Shown here: piece by piece, positions 1-6,454 of the stretch
Numbering within the stretch: the first letter of the stretch is position 1
Layout: each line of letters starts with the position of its first letter
Assembly (NCBI GenBank): GCA_934555855.1
Contig: CAKTFL010000006.1
Coordinates: 1 to 15,654, forward strand
Origin: an uncultured Sphingomonas sp.
Lineage (GTDB): Bacteria; Pseudomonadota; Alphaproteobacteria; Sphingomonadales; Sphingomonadaceae
Direction: 5' to 3'
Length of the DNA stretch: 15,654 nucleotides
Made by a program: the position numbers and the translations under genes
The notes under the pieces: generated by a model
Database searches by the model: none
Seen by the model: only the letters and a program-made list of their open reading frames with translations
What the model was told of the DNA's origin: nothing

Positions 1-263
1 GTGCAGTCCGCGTAGCCGAATTGCCCGCCGCGATCGACGTGATACTTGACCTGATGGTAATCAGCATGGATCCGGTCCGGCCCCGAGCGCGCGACCGGCG
101 GGTCGTATTTGACGACCACATCATCGAAGGCCTTGGGCCCGCTGGCCTCAAACGTGACTTCGACCACGCACGAAGTTTCGTCGAGCAGGTTGAGCGCATT
201 GTCCCAGAACACGCGCGACTGGTAATTGTCGCCGTGCCAGCGCGCGGTTACCGCTTCGACCAT
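1..263 (-). CDS. CBASS effector, N-terminal part: putative PD-(D/E)xK nuclease (DUF4297/Cap4-like), cut by window edge
   Basis: This is the last visible gene of the CBASS operon. Only 87 residues are in the window and the frame is open at the edge. An acidic residue in VVEVTFE (Glu35), the FDD at 46-48 and the QVK at 71-73 follow the spacing of a PD-(D/E)xK nuclease core (E...D...QxK). The opening ARWHGDNYQSRVFW resembles DUF4297-type dsDNA endonucleases such as the N-terminus of Cap4. The start is chosen because AAAGGAA lies about 8 nt upstream and the other nearby ATGs are in frames that stop quickly. It begins 31 bp after the ATPase stop. In CBASS this position holds the effector that destroys DNA when a cyclic oligonucleotide binds. 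The usual type III effector NucC has a different N-terminus. A C-terminal SAVED ligand-binding domain would be expected if this is Cap4, but it lies outside the window. Family assignment is inference. Confidence 0.7.
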   Translation of the reverse strand, partial: MVEAVTARWHGDNYQSRVFWDNALNLLDETSCVVEVTFEASGPKAFDDVVVKYDPPVARSGPDRIHADYHQVKYHVDRGGQFGYADC

Positions 264-294
264 GGCGGCATTCCTTTTCCAGAAAACGGCCCGC

Positions 295-1230
295 TCATGC
301 CGCCGCATCCTTGAACGGCGGGGTCGGACGGATTGACTTTGCCAGTTCGAGCGCCCTGGCGGCAGTGATCGGATGGTCGGGATATGCATCGAGGACGAGG
401 GTCGGGATAAGGCGCTGCGTCAGGTCGGAATAGGTGAAGCCGGGGCGGCTACGATCCTCCCCGGTTACCGCCACGATCCCGTCGATATCGCCTGCGCGCA
501 GGCCGGCTTCGCCGAGCGGTCCCTCCAGCACCGCGCGGCGCTGCTCGGCATTTGGCCGATGGAAGGAGAAGATGTCGGCCGCGCGCCGCTGGACCGCCGG
601 GTCGACCGCCGAGAGGCGGTTGGTGCAGAGGATCACGGCGGCGGGCACGCGCTTGGCTGCGAGCTGATCGACGCCGCGGATGAAGGCGTTGACCCCGGCG
701 CGGTCCTCGTGGTGCATCTGCGCTTCCTCGCGGCTCTGGGTGAGCGCATCGGCTTCGTCGACGAGCAGGATGACGCCCCCCGATGCGCGCCCGTCACCGC
801 GCTGGAGCTTGGCGGCAGCCTCGAGCGTCAGGTCGAAGGCCGCTGATACCAGCCGAGTCATCTCGCCGACCTTGCCGCTGCCGCGCGTCGCGAGGCTGAG
901 CGGATAGAGCGTGACCGGAATATCCTCCTGGCGCGCAATCGCGTCGCCGATCGTCTCGGCAAGCTCGGTCTTGCCTGAACCGACATCGCCGGCGAGGATG
1001 ACGAGCGGCGGGCGGCGGGCGACATAGTCGAGCAGCATTTGCGCGTCGGGATGGTGCTTGGCCGCCCAGGCACGCGGGCCGGCGGGATTGATGAGTATGC
1101 CGAGCATCTTCGTCAGCCGCGCCTTGGTCTCGCCGATACCGACAAGGCGGGTGAGCCGGCGCCGGGCATCCAGGTCGGGAAACTCGAGGCGGCGGTCGAA
1201 TAGCTCGCCGATCGTCATGCGCTCGCTCAT
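295..1230 (-). CDS. cap6: CBASS TRIP13/Pch2-like AAA+ ATPase (Cap6)
   Basis: The protein has 311 residues and a single AAA+ domain. It carries Walker A GDVGSGKT (81-88), a Pch2-like GKVGEMTRLVSAAF stretch (119-132), Walker B VILLVDEADA (153-162), sensor-1 Asn204 in LCTNR, and arginine-finger candidates at 215-216 (VQRRA). In type III CBASS this ATPase disassembles the active HORMA-nucleotidyltransferase complex and so keeps the system silent until infection. Its place directly after the HORMA gene is diagnostic. The ATG at 1230 overlaps the HORMA stop by one base (TGATG), which suggests translational coupling. A GTG two codons upstream is possible but less likely. GAGG lies about 8 nt before the ATG. 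Identity as a TRIP13-type ATPase is strong because of sequence and neighbours together. Confidence 0.92.
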   Translation of the reverse strand: MSERMTIGELFDRRLEFPDLDARRRLTRLVGIGETKARLTKMLGILINPAGPRAWAAKHHPDAQMLLDYVARRPPLVILAGDVGSGKTELAETIGDAIARQEDIPVTLYPLSLATRGSGKVGEMTRLVSAAFDLTLEAAAKLQRGDGRASGGVILLVDEADALTQSREEAQMHHEDRAGVNAFIRGVDQLAAKRVPAAVILCTNRLSAVDPAVQRRAADIFSFHRPNAEQRRAVLEGPLGEAGLRAGDIDGIVAVTGEDRSRPGFTYSDLTQRLIPTLVLDAYPDHPITAARALELAKSIRPTPPFKDAAA

Positions 1231-1742
1231 CACCACGTCCTCACGCTGCTGCGCCCGAGCCCGCGGCCGCCCGCCGAGTAATTGAGATCGTCGCTCCAGG
1301 CGCCGGTCTCGAGCGCAGGCGGCGAGCTGTGCGTGCGCTGGATCGGCAAGCCGCTCTCGATGCGCTCGCGCTCGTCTGGGGTCAGGTCGAACCAGCTGTT
1401 CGAATAGCTCAGGAACGAAGTGAACCGCGCGCCCGTCACATCGATGCCCGGCCTGATCTTGCCCGGATCATCGTCGGCCATCAGCGAACCCCCGGGGATC
1501 GCCCGGTAGCGCACCGACGCCGGCGTCCACAGCGAATTGCGCTGGAAACCGTAGACGACGTTGTCGACGGCATCGTGCTTGAGCAACCCGGCAAGCTCTC
1601 CTTCGTAGCGGTCTATCCACTCGTCGCTCGGCGCGCCGTAGAAGCGCTGGAAGCGCTTGAGGTCGGTCGCGACCTTCGACGCGATGTAGCGCGCGTGCGT
1701 GATCGTGAAGCTGCTGGTCTGGGTAGTCGTGTAGCTGCTCAT
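1230..1742 (-). CDS. cap7: CBASS HORMA-domain sensor protein (Cap7, bacterial HORMA family 1)
   Basis: The 170-residue protein matches the bacterial HORMA family-1 pattern as I recall it. It has an N-terminal TSSFTITHARYIASKVATDL helix (9-28), RFQRFYG (32-36 region), YGFQRNSLW (64-72), DDPGKIRPG (91-99), FTSFLSYS (107-114) and a conserved C-terminal tail around WSDDLNYSAGG (149-159). In type III CBASS the HORMA protein binds a closure peptide, thought to report phage proteins, then binds and activates the CD-NTase; TRIP13 reverses this. The ATG at 1742 is favoured over an upstream in-frame start at 1862, which would run back through the cdnC reading region. AGGAG sits 7 nt before 1742 and overlaps the cdnC stop. 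There is one HORMA gene here, as in the E. coli MS115-1 type III arrangement, not two as in some Pseudomonas systems. Confidence 0.92.
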   Translation of the reverse strand: MSSYTTTQTSSFTITHARYIASKVATDLKRFQRFYGAPSDEWIDRYEGELAGLLKHDAVDNVVYGFQRNSLWTPASVRYRAIPGGSLMADDDPGKIRPGIDVTGARFTSFLSYSNSWFDLTPDERERIESGLPIQRTHSSPPALETGAWSDDLNYSAGGRGLGRSSVRTW

Positions 1743-1752
1743 CGCCTCGCTC

Positions 1753-2724
1753 CTACGCGTCGAAACTCGGTCCGAAGACCTTCTGCCAGTAACGGATGGT
1801 CTCGCCCTTGGAGATCGCGCGCAACGCCGCGTCGATAGCGTCACCGGCATCAATCGCGGCATCCACGATCAGCGCCTGGTTGGTGCTCGTGTAGAGCTTG
1901 GAGACGTTGTTCTCGCAGTTGACCGGATCCCAGATCCGAACCGCATCTGATGTCGCCCTGCACGTGCCGGCCGGATAATAGTCGGTGAATGCGATCACCG
2001 AGCGCAGCTGATCGGTCGCGAGGAAGGTGAAGAACGCCTGCAATGCCTCGGGATAATCATTGAGCGCGACGCCCCGGTCGGCGAGATGAGCGACGATCAG
2101 CTCGATCATGAACGACTTGAACCTGAAATTCCCGCTCGTGTCCTCGCGTTTGCGCAGACCCGCCCAGAACTTGATCAGGCGCACCACCTGCGCGAAATGC
2201 TGGGGGCAGGCGGCCTTGCGCTTGCGGATGAAGTCGAGGTGCATGGGCACGCTCGTCATCAGCGGCTCGCCGGTATCCTGCGAGATCAGCGCGCCGCGCC
2301 ACTGCGGATCGCCGGAATAGAGGATCGGGACGATGTCGACCTCGTTGCCGGTCGCGATGAACTGCACCGAGACCGAAGAGGTCTTGCGGGTAATCGGCGA
2401 GGGCTTGAAGTTCGGGAACGCGGTCTCGAGCCGGGTGGCGAGCCAGTCGATCAGCTCGCGGATCGCATGCGGTGCCGAGTCCGAGGCGACATAGCAGGCG
2501 ACGTCGATGTCGCTGATCGACTTGAGCGCGGTGCCCTTCGCCAAGCTGCCCGAGAGCAGCATCTTTTTGAGCCCGAAATCGGGATGATCGACGAGATAGC
2601 CTTCGAGCTTTTCGCGCAGCCGGTTGGCCTGGGCACGCAGCTCGCTCGCGTCCTCGCGCTTGAGGTTAACCCGGCTGTCCGCGAAGCGGACGATATCTGC
2701 GTGGCTGACATGCTCGCGACTCAT
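1753..2724 (-). CDS. cdnC: CBASS cyclic oligonucleotide synthase, CD-NTase of the CdnC type
   Basis: The protein has 323 residues. The nucleotidyltransferase signature GSLAKGTALKSISDID spans 59-74, giving metal-binding Asp72 and Asp74; the third acidic residue is Asp130 in EVDIVP. The start (SREHVSHADIVRFADSRVNL) and the end (YWQKVFGPSF) look close to E. coli MS115-1 CdnC, a type III CBASS enzyme that makes cyclic tri-adenylate. That comparison is from memory, not a search. The enzyme would act in the cytoplasm, switched on by Cap7 and off by Cap6. The start at 2724 is preferred to an ATG at 2742 because AAGGAG sits 6 nt upstream of 2724 and falls inside the longer reading. It is the first gene of the operon, divergent from the RHH gene. 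The actual product nucleotide cannot be read from sequence. Confidence 0.94.
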   Translation of the reverse strand: MSREHVSHADIVRFADSRVNLKREDASELRAQANRLREKLEGYLVDHPDFGLKKMLLSGSLAKGTALKSISDIDVACYVASDSAPHAIRELIDWLATRLETAFPNFKPSPITRKTSSVSVQFIATGNEVDIVPILYSGDPQWRGALISQDTGEPLMTSVPMHLDFIRKRKAACPQHFAQVVRLIKFWAGLRKREDTSGNFRFKSFMIELIVAHLADRGVALNDYPEALQAFFTFLATDQLRSVIAFTDYYPAGTCRATSDAVRIWDPVNCENNVSKLYTSTNQALIVDAAIDAGDAIDAALRAISKGETIRYWQKVFGPSFDA

Positions 2725-2847
2725 AGCAATCTCCTTGACCATCAGATAGTGGCCAAGGAATAGCTATTCAATACATAACTTATCAATGTTTAGAGTTGAC
2801 AAACTGGCTGTTCTTTCCATATCGGACCGGCAGCCGAGGAGGATAGG
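2725..2847. promoter_or_regulatory. Divergent promoter region between CBASS and the RHH-GNAT-XRE-ImmA operon
   Basis: This AT-rich stretch in GC-rich surroundings separates two divergent operons. On the plus strand TTGACA (2796-2801) is followed 16-17 nt later by CATATC/ATATCG, a plausible sigma-70-type promoter for the RHH operon. GAGGAGG lies 5 nt before the RHH ATG. On the minus strand TTGATA (2786-2781) with TATTCC or CTATTC about 17-18 nt on is a weaker candidate for CBASS. AT-rich half-sites ATTCAAT (2766-2772) and TATCAAT (2781-2787) recur 15 bp apart. Promoter calls are by eye. Confidence 0.55.
2758..2769. promoter_or_regulatory. Perfect 12-bp palindrome, candidate operator
   Basis: GAATAGCTATTC is its own reverse complement. 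It sits upstream of the CBASS start and overlaps the candidate -10 region of the CBASS promoter. The neighbouring operon encodes two candidate DNA-binding proteins (RHH and XRE), either of which could bind as a dimer. The operator role is inference. Confidence 0.45.
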
Positions 2848-3057
2848 ATGTCCAAGCGGACGATGACGCTCAACCTGACCGACGCCGAGATGCGCGCGCT
2901 CGAGGAGCTGTCGGCACGCAAGGACTTGAGCAAGACCGCGGTTCTGCGTCAGGCGCTGCGCCTCTACCAGATGCTCGACGCGCGCGTGGAGAAGGGCGAT
3001 AAGCTCGTCTTCGAGAACGACGTCACGCGGGACAAGGCCGAGCTGATGCTCCTGTGA
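2848..3057 (+). CDS. Small ribbon-helix-helix (CopG/Arc-like) DNA-binding protein
   Basis: The 69-residue protein has the classic RHH layout: a short N-terminal strand (KRTMTLNLT, 3-11), a first helix (DAEMRALEELSARKD, 12-26), a turn, and a second helix beginning LSKTAVLRQALRLYQM (27-42). Such proteins bind operators as dimers and serve as antitoxins or autoregulators. GAGGAGG lies 5 nt before the ATG. The stop overlaps the GTG start of the GNAT gene by 4 bp, so the two are probably translationally coupled. An RHH-GNAT pair recalls TacAT-type toxin-antitoxin modules, but the pair here is followed by XRE and ImmA/IrrE genes and sits divergent from CBASS. A regulatory role for one or both operons is therefore equally plausible. 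Confidence 0.8.
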   Translation: MSKRTMTLNLTDAEMRALEELSARKDLSKTAVLRQALRLYQMLDARVEKGDKLVFENDVTRDKAELMLL

Positions 3058-3674
3058 GCGACGGGTCGCCCGTCTTTCTCCTGGAGGTGGCGACCGGCGA
3101 TGTCGTCCCGGCCGAGCTCGTGTGCGGCATCGGCGTGCCGCATCTGCTCGATTGGCATAACGCTTGGCAGCCAGAGCTCGGTGCGATCAAGGCGACGCTC
3201 TACGAGCAGGGCGTGCCCAAGTCGGAGTGGCCCCAGTCTGGCCATTGGCGCTGGCCGGAGAAGGTGGAGGAAAGCGGCCTGCTCGGCTTCGAGACCTTCT
3301 GCGTCACCGCCGAGGGGATGACCCAGGCGATGATGCGGGTCGACGTCACGACCCGCGAATCGCGGCTCGTCGATACCGCCGGCAAGCCGCTTGCCTATGT
3401 CGACTATCTTGAGGTGGCGCCCTGGAACCAGCCGATCGTCGGCATGCAACGCCGTTTCAAGGGCGCGGGGCTGATCCTGATGGCTGCGGCCGCAGCGCTC
3501 AGCGACGAGCAGGAATTCAAGGGGCGGGTGGGGCTTCATTCGCTGCCCCAGTCAGAGAGCTTTTACCGGGACCTCGGCATGATAGACTTGGGCCCCGACA
3601 AAGAGGTGTTTGGAGATTTGCGCTATTTCGAGATGACCGCCGACGTTGCTCAGGCGTTGATCGCGCAGGAGTGA
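3054..3674 (+). CDS. GNAT-family N-acetyltransferase
   Basis: The 206-residue protein has GNAT features in its second half: a beta-4-like strand YVDYLEVAPWNQP (115-127), the acetyl-CoA pyrophosphate loop RFKGAG (134-139, fitting R-x-x-G-x-G/A), an alpha-3-like helix LILMAAAAALS (140-150), and the closing LHSLPQSESFYRDLGM (161-176), where Tyr171 is at the usual general-acid position. The first 110 residues are rich in Trp and charged residues and I do not recognise them. The start is GTG at 3054, overlapping the RHH stop; no in-frame ATG occurs before codon 89. The substrate is unknown. It could acetylate a protein, a tRNA-bound amino acid (as TacT toxins do) or a small molecule. Length exceeds a typical TacT toxin of about 160 residues. 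Confidence 0.78.
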   Translation: MSDGSPVFLLEVATGDVVPAELVCGIGVPHLLDWHNAWQPELGAIKATLYEQGVPKSEWPQSGHWRWPEKVEESGLLGFETFCVTAEGMTQAMMRVDVTTRESRLVDTAGKPLAYVDYLEVAPWNQPIVGMQRRFKGAGLILMAAAAALSDEQEFKGRVGLHSLPQSESFYRDLGMIDLGPDKEVFGDLRYFEMTADVAQALIAQE

Positions 3675-3676
3675 AG

Positions 3677-4165
3677 ATGATGCGATTTGAAAGGACAAAG
3701 AAATGGTGGCTGGCCCGTCTCGGTGGGGAGACCGACGTGCCGATCGGCGCAAGCAGCGGATTGGCGGAGGCCGATGCCGCTGCCGAGGATGACGACGGCG
3801 CGGCAAGCGCCCCGCCGCCGCCTTCGTTCGGCGAGCTCGTGCATCTGCTGCGCCGCCGCGAGGGCCTGTCCGTTGATCAGTTCGCCGAGGCAGTCGACAT
3901 CGAGTTGAGCGACGCCCAGGCGATCGAAGAGGATCCCTTCTATCGTGTCGACGCCCGCACGGTGTGGGCGATTGCGCGAACCTATCATCTGCCGCAGAGC
4001 AAGCTCAACGAGATGGCAGGCGTCGTCGTCGCGAACGATGTCGAGCCCTTTATCGACCAGCAGCGCTACGCGGCGCGCTCGGAGCTTTGCAGTGCACTGT
4101 CTCCCGACGAGATCGCGCTGCTCAACATCGTCGTGTCGGTGATCGAGGAGAGGGCGCAGGGATGA
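3677..4165 (+). CDS. XRE-family helix-turn-helix protein (CapH-like candidate)
   Basis: The protein has about 162 residues. An N-terminal basic/aromatic segment (RFERTKKWWLARLGG) is followed by an acidic, alanine- and proline-rich linker (30-50, probably disordered). An XRE/lambda-repressor-type HTH spans about 51-115, with FGELVHLLRRREGLSVDQFA typical of helices 1-2. The C-terminal helical tail runs 120-162. The start is uncertain among GTG 3671, ATG 3677 and ATG 3680. AGGAG at 3667-3671 covers the GTG and favours one of the ATGs. The stop overlaps the next gene by ATGA. HTH plus ImmA/IrrE peptidase beside CBASS matches the CapH-CapP logic, in which the peptidase cleaves the repressor after DNA damage. 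CapH is normally shorter, and the linker here is unusual. Confidence 0.78.
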   Translation: MMRFERTKKWWLARLGGETDVPIGASSGLAEADAAAEDDDGAASAPPPPSFGELVHLLRRREGLSVDQFAEAVDIELSDAQAIEEDPFYRVDARTVWAIARTYHLPQSKLNEMAGVVVANDVEPFIDQQRYAARSELCSALSPDEIALLNIVVSVIEERAQG

Positions 4166-5082
4166 GGAATGTCGCGCTCGGACCGCGCACGGTCTCCGAC
4201 ATCGACGGCCAGATCGTCAAGATACTGCGCGGGCTCGGCAATCCCGAGCCGCCGATCGACCTGCGCATGGTACGCGAGTTGCTCAATCTCGACCGGCAGT
4301 TCTACAGCTCGACCGACGATGGTTTCGTGCGCGAGGTGTTCAGCCGCATGAAGGTGGCGGGGCTCCAGGTGCTGCAGCGCCCGACTTTGCTCAAGGAAGC
4401 GATCCAGAAGCTCAGCCTCAAGGCGCTCTACCTGCCCGACTCGAAGCGCATCCTGATCGATGCCGATGTGCCGCAACTCAAGCATCGCTGGAACGAGGCG
4501 CATGAGATCGGCCACAGCATCATCCCTTGGCATGAAGGCATCATGTTCGGCGACGACGCGGTCACGCTCACGCCGCACTTCCACGAGGCGATGGAGGCCG
4601 AGGCCAACTACGCCGCCGGCCGCCTGCTCTTCATGGCGGACCGCTTCGGCGAGGAGGCGATGGCGAGCGCCCCATCGCTGGCGCTGATCCGTGGGCTCAG
4701 CAGTCAATATGGCAATACGATCACCTCGACGCTCTGGCGGTTCGTCGAGCAGGCCGAGGCGCAGCGACCGATGGTCGCGCTGGTGACCGGCCACCCGCAC
4801 CGCAGCCGGCGCAAGCCCGGCTTCGATGCCGCGCACCCATGCCGCTATTGCATCCAGTCGCCCCTGTTTCGCGCGAACTTCGGGCGGCTATCCGATGTCG
4901 ACCTGTTCGGAATCGTCGCGGGCTATTCGGGGCCGCAGCGGGCAGGCCCGCTCGGTGAGGCAGAAGTGCGCCTCGTCAACGACGACGGTCAGCGTCACAT
5001 CTTCAATTTCGAAACCTTCTTCAATGGATATGAGGCGCTGACGCTCGGCGTGTGGTCGAAGCCCGAGCCCATTGCGCACTGA
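4162..5082 (+). CDS. ImmA/IrrE-family zinc metallopeptidase (CapP-like candidate)
   Basis: The protein has 306 residues. The zinc-peptidase signature HEIGH lies at 114-118, and a downstream EAMEAEANYAAGRLL (142-156) supplies the third ligand, Glu145 or Glu147. This HExxH...E layout is that of ImmA/IrrE peptidases, which cleave partner HTH repressors. The roughly 140-residue C-terminal domain holds H211, H213, C227 and C230, a possible second metal site or DNA-sensing element, which I do not recognise. The ATG at 4162 overlaps the XRE stop by 4 bp. An open frame continues upstream to 3964 but runs through the XRE gene and is rejected as a start. By analogy with CapP this enzyme could relieve repression of CBASS or of its own operon; that is inference. 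Confidence 0.9.
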   Translation: MRNVALGPRTVSDIDGQIVKILRGLGNPEPPIDLRMVRELLNLDRQFYSSTDDGFVREVFSRMKVAGLQVLQRPTLLKEAIQKLSLKALYLPDSKRILIDADVPQLKHRWNEAHEIGHSIIPWHEGIMFGDDAVTLTPHFHEAMEAEANYAAGRLLFMADRFGEEAMASAPSLALIRGLSSQYGNTITSTLWRFVEQAEAQRPMVALVTGHPHRSRRKPGFDAAHPCRYCIQSPLFRANFGRLSDVDLFGIVAGYSGPQRAGPLGEAEVRLVNDDGQRHIFNFETFFNGYEALTLGVWSKPEPIAH

Positions 5083-5184
5083 GGCGGCAGACAGCAAACT
5101 AAAAACCGGCACCCTTATGGGCCTTCGATCGTGGCAGTTGATGACTGCTATTGCCGCATATGAGAATAAAGCAGTGATTCGGCT

Positions 5185-5205
5185 CCCGGCCCAGTTTCGG
5201 CCGGG
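5185..5205. terminator. Short GC hairpin downstream of the ImmA/IrrE operon
   Basis: A perfect 7-bp stem CCCGGCC/GGCCGGG with a 7-nt loop lies about 100 bp after the operon's last stop codon. There is no following T-run, so it is only a weak candidate for transcript termination or 3'-end stability. Confidence 0.35.
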
Positions 5206-5215
5206 TCGTGTCGCC

Positions 5216-5231
5216 TGAACGGACGTCCGCT
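5216..5231. repeat. Dispersed short motif TGAACGGACGTCCGCT, copy 1
   Basis: This intergenic motif closely resembles those at 5684-5700, 10259-10275, 13454-13470 and 15268-15281. GGACGTCC inside it is self-complementary. All copies lie between genes. Confidence 0.5.
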
Positions 5232-5373
5232 CTCGAGAAGCGGGCGAACGGCTGTGAGCGTCCGCACCTAAGTCCGTCCCGACGAGGTCTCTGGTCGCGA
5301 ATGACCGGGGACAGGCCGCTCTGTCATTGGCGGATAATCGCGCTAGGGTACGCCGTGGCTCAGAGGAAAACCC

Positions 5374-5598
5374 ATGCCCTTTTACCGATTCGAGTTGATT
5401 GGCGGAGAGCGCCATGATCGTAACGCGTACGCGCAGCAGTTCGATCTGCGGCCAGCCGATTACACCGGCCATGCGGTGGTGTTCTACAAGGAACATCCTG
5501 CGACCCTGGAGCAGCTGCGAAGGAGTCACAGTTCGACTGCCAATGGCTCTCGGGTCAAAATTCGTAAAATTTCCAAGAAGGCCTATCAGGCGAGCTGA
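5374..5598 (+). CDS. Small hypothetical protein
   Basis: The 74-codon ORF begins MPFYRFELIGGERHD and ends in a basic segment (SRVKIRKISKKAYQ). I do not recognise the family. The opening loosely recalls small proteins that begin MPxYxF (for example DUF6894), but the rest does not match that family as I know it. Codon choice is mixed and somewhat less GC-rich than in the surrounding genes. It stands alone about 290 bp after the ImmA/IrrE gene, with a short AGAGGAAAA purine stretch just upstream of the ATG as a weak ribosome binding site. The basic C-terminus could suit nucleic-acid binding, but nothing proves it. It may be a real accessory gene or a chance ORF. Confidence 0.45.
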   Translation: MPFYRFELIGGERHDRNAYAQQFDLRPADYTGHAVVFYKEHPATLEQLRRSHSSTANGSRVKIRKISKKAYQAS

Positions 5599-5683
5599 GC
5601 ATGAGGAACTGAGGCCTCCTTATAACACTGTAGCAGTGAGAACTGCGCACCTGCTGCTTGTCAACGCACTACCACGATCAGGA

Positions 5684-5700
5684 TGAACGAACGTCCGCTT
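5684..5700. repeat. Dispersed short motif TGAACGAACGTCCGCTT, copy 2
   Basis: The copy shares TGAAC(G/A)(G/A)(A/G)CGTCCGCTT with copies 1 and 3. It lies in the 142-bp gap between the small ORF ending at 5598 and the Imm11-like gene. Confidence 0.5.
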
Positions 5701-5740
5701 GGAGGAACGCCCGCAAGGCTCACGGATGGCCGCTTCTGGG

Positions 5741-6454
5741 TCAAATCAATTCACGAGTGATCAACGCGGCCTGCGTCCCGTCCTTGGTGTGCTCGTAGAA
5801 GGCGACGTCGGAGAAGCCGGCTCGCATTACCCGCTCGGCCAATTCGTCGGTAGCGAGCGTCCACGCGCTGTTCGGCACTTGGAACAGGGGTGCGGGAGCC
5901 GCGAAGTCCGCGCGCCAAGCGATGCGGGGTGGTGGGTCATTCGGGTTGATCGGAGGACGTACCCAGGCGAAGGTGGGCCCGGCGGGGGTCTTCACGTCGA
6001 TAAAACGACAGGGCCCGGTCAATTCGCGGTTGAGCGGGTTGGCGTAGGTGAGGACGTGGAGCACCTTGTAGTCCATCGCCTGCACCGCGGCTGAGCATTC
6101 GAAGCAGTCCACGTCGAGATACCGCACTCGGTCTGGCTCAAGCGCCAGCACTGTTCTCAGCCGCGCCGACACCAGCGGCAACCCCATGATGAAATAGTCG
6201 TACGCGAAATCGGCGGGCGTAATTCTAAGCTTCAATGCAGGTAGCTTGGACCAGTCTGCAGGCACAATCGGCAGGAACACGTCCGCGATCTTGGGCTCGC
6301 GCACCGCATCCGGAGGCCCGAACAAGAAGTCGTACACCTCGCTGAGGTTGAGGACCTCCGCCTTTGGTTTCCGCCCACGCTGCATCGCATCGACGCGCTC
6401 CTGGGTCCCGATGGCCGGGAGCATGTGCCAAAGCACTGGCGCACGTCCGCTCAC
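5741..6454 (-). CDS. Imm11/DUF1629-like immunity protein
   Basis: The 237-residue protein has the features I associate with the Imm11 (MXAN_0049, DUF1629) family: a central LPLVSARLRTVLALE stretch followed by an RVRYLDVD strand, then YKVLHVLTYANPLNRE, and a C-terminal FQVPNSAWTLATDELAERVM...GFSDVAFYE segment. Imm11 proteins are cytoplasmic and commonly neutralise polymorphic toxins, and some stand alone. The GTG start at 6454 is favoured because it overlaps the stop of an upstream 76-codon ORF by 4 bp (GTGA). An internal ATG at 6385, with AGGAG 12 nt upstream, is an alternative that gives a 214-residue protein beginning MQRGRKPKAEVL. No toxin gene is recognisable nearby. Family assignment is by pattern memory and moderately sure. 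Confidence 0.62.
   Translation of the reverse strand: MSGRAPVLWHMLPAIGTQERVDAMQRGRKPKAEVLNLSEVYDFLFGPPDAVREPKIADVFLPIVPADWSKLPALKLRITPADFAYDYFIMGLPLVSARLRTVLALEPDRVRYLDVDCFECSAAVQAMDYKVLHVLTYANPLNRELTGPCRFIDVKTPAGPTFAWVRPPINPNDPPPRIAWRADFAAPAPLFQVPNSAWTLATDELAERVMRAGFSDVAFYEHTKDGTQAALITRELI

Noticed and set aside
1..263. NucC as the CBASS effector
   Set aside because: NucC is the usual partner of this CdnC/HORMA/TRIP13 set, but the visible 87 residues do not resemble the NucC N-terminus; they resemble the opening of DUF4297-type nucleases.
21..314. Plus-strand frame of 97 codons at the window start
   Set aside because: The minus-strand frame is open to the edge, has a good ribosome binding site, continues the CBASS operon and shows a nuclease-like motif; the plus frame shows nothing.
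2086..2763. A 225-codon plus-strand frame opposite cdnC
   Set aside because: The CdnC reading is certain. The antisense frame is rich in Arg, Asp and Glu dipeptides, as expected from the mirror of a GC-rich gene.
2848..3674. Calling the RHH-GNAT pair a firm TacAT toxin-antitoxin system
   Set aside because: The gene order and overlap fit, but the GNAT is longer than TacT, the RHH is short, and two regulatory genes follow in the same operon. The sequence alone cannot separate toxin from regulator or modifier.
5374..5598. Assigning the small ORF to DUF6894
   Set aside because: Only the first few residues are similar; the rest of the motif pattern expected for that family is missing.
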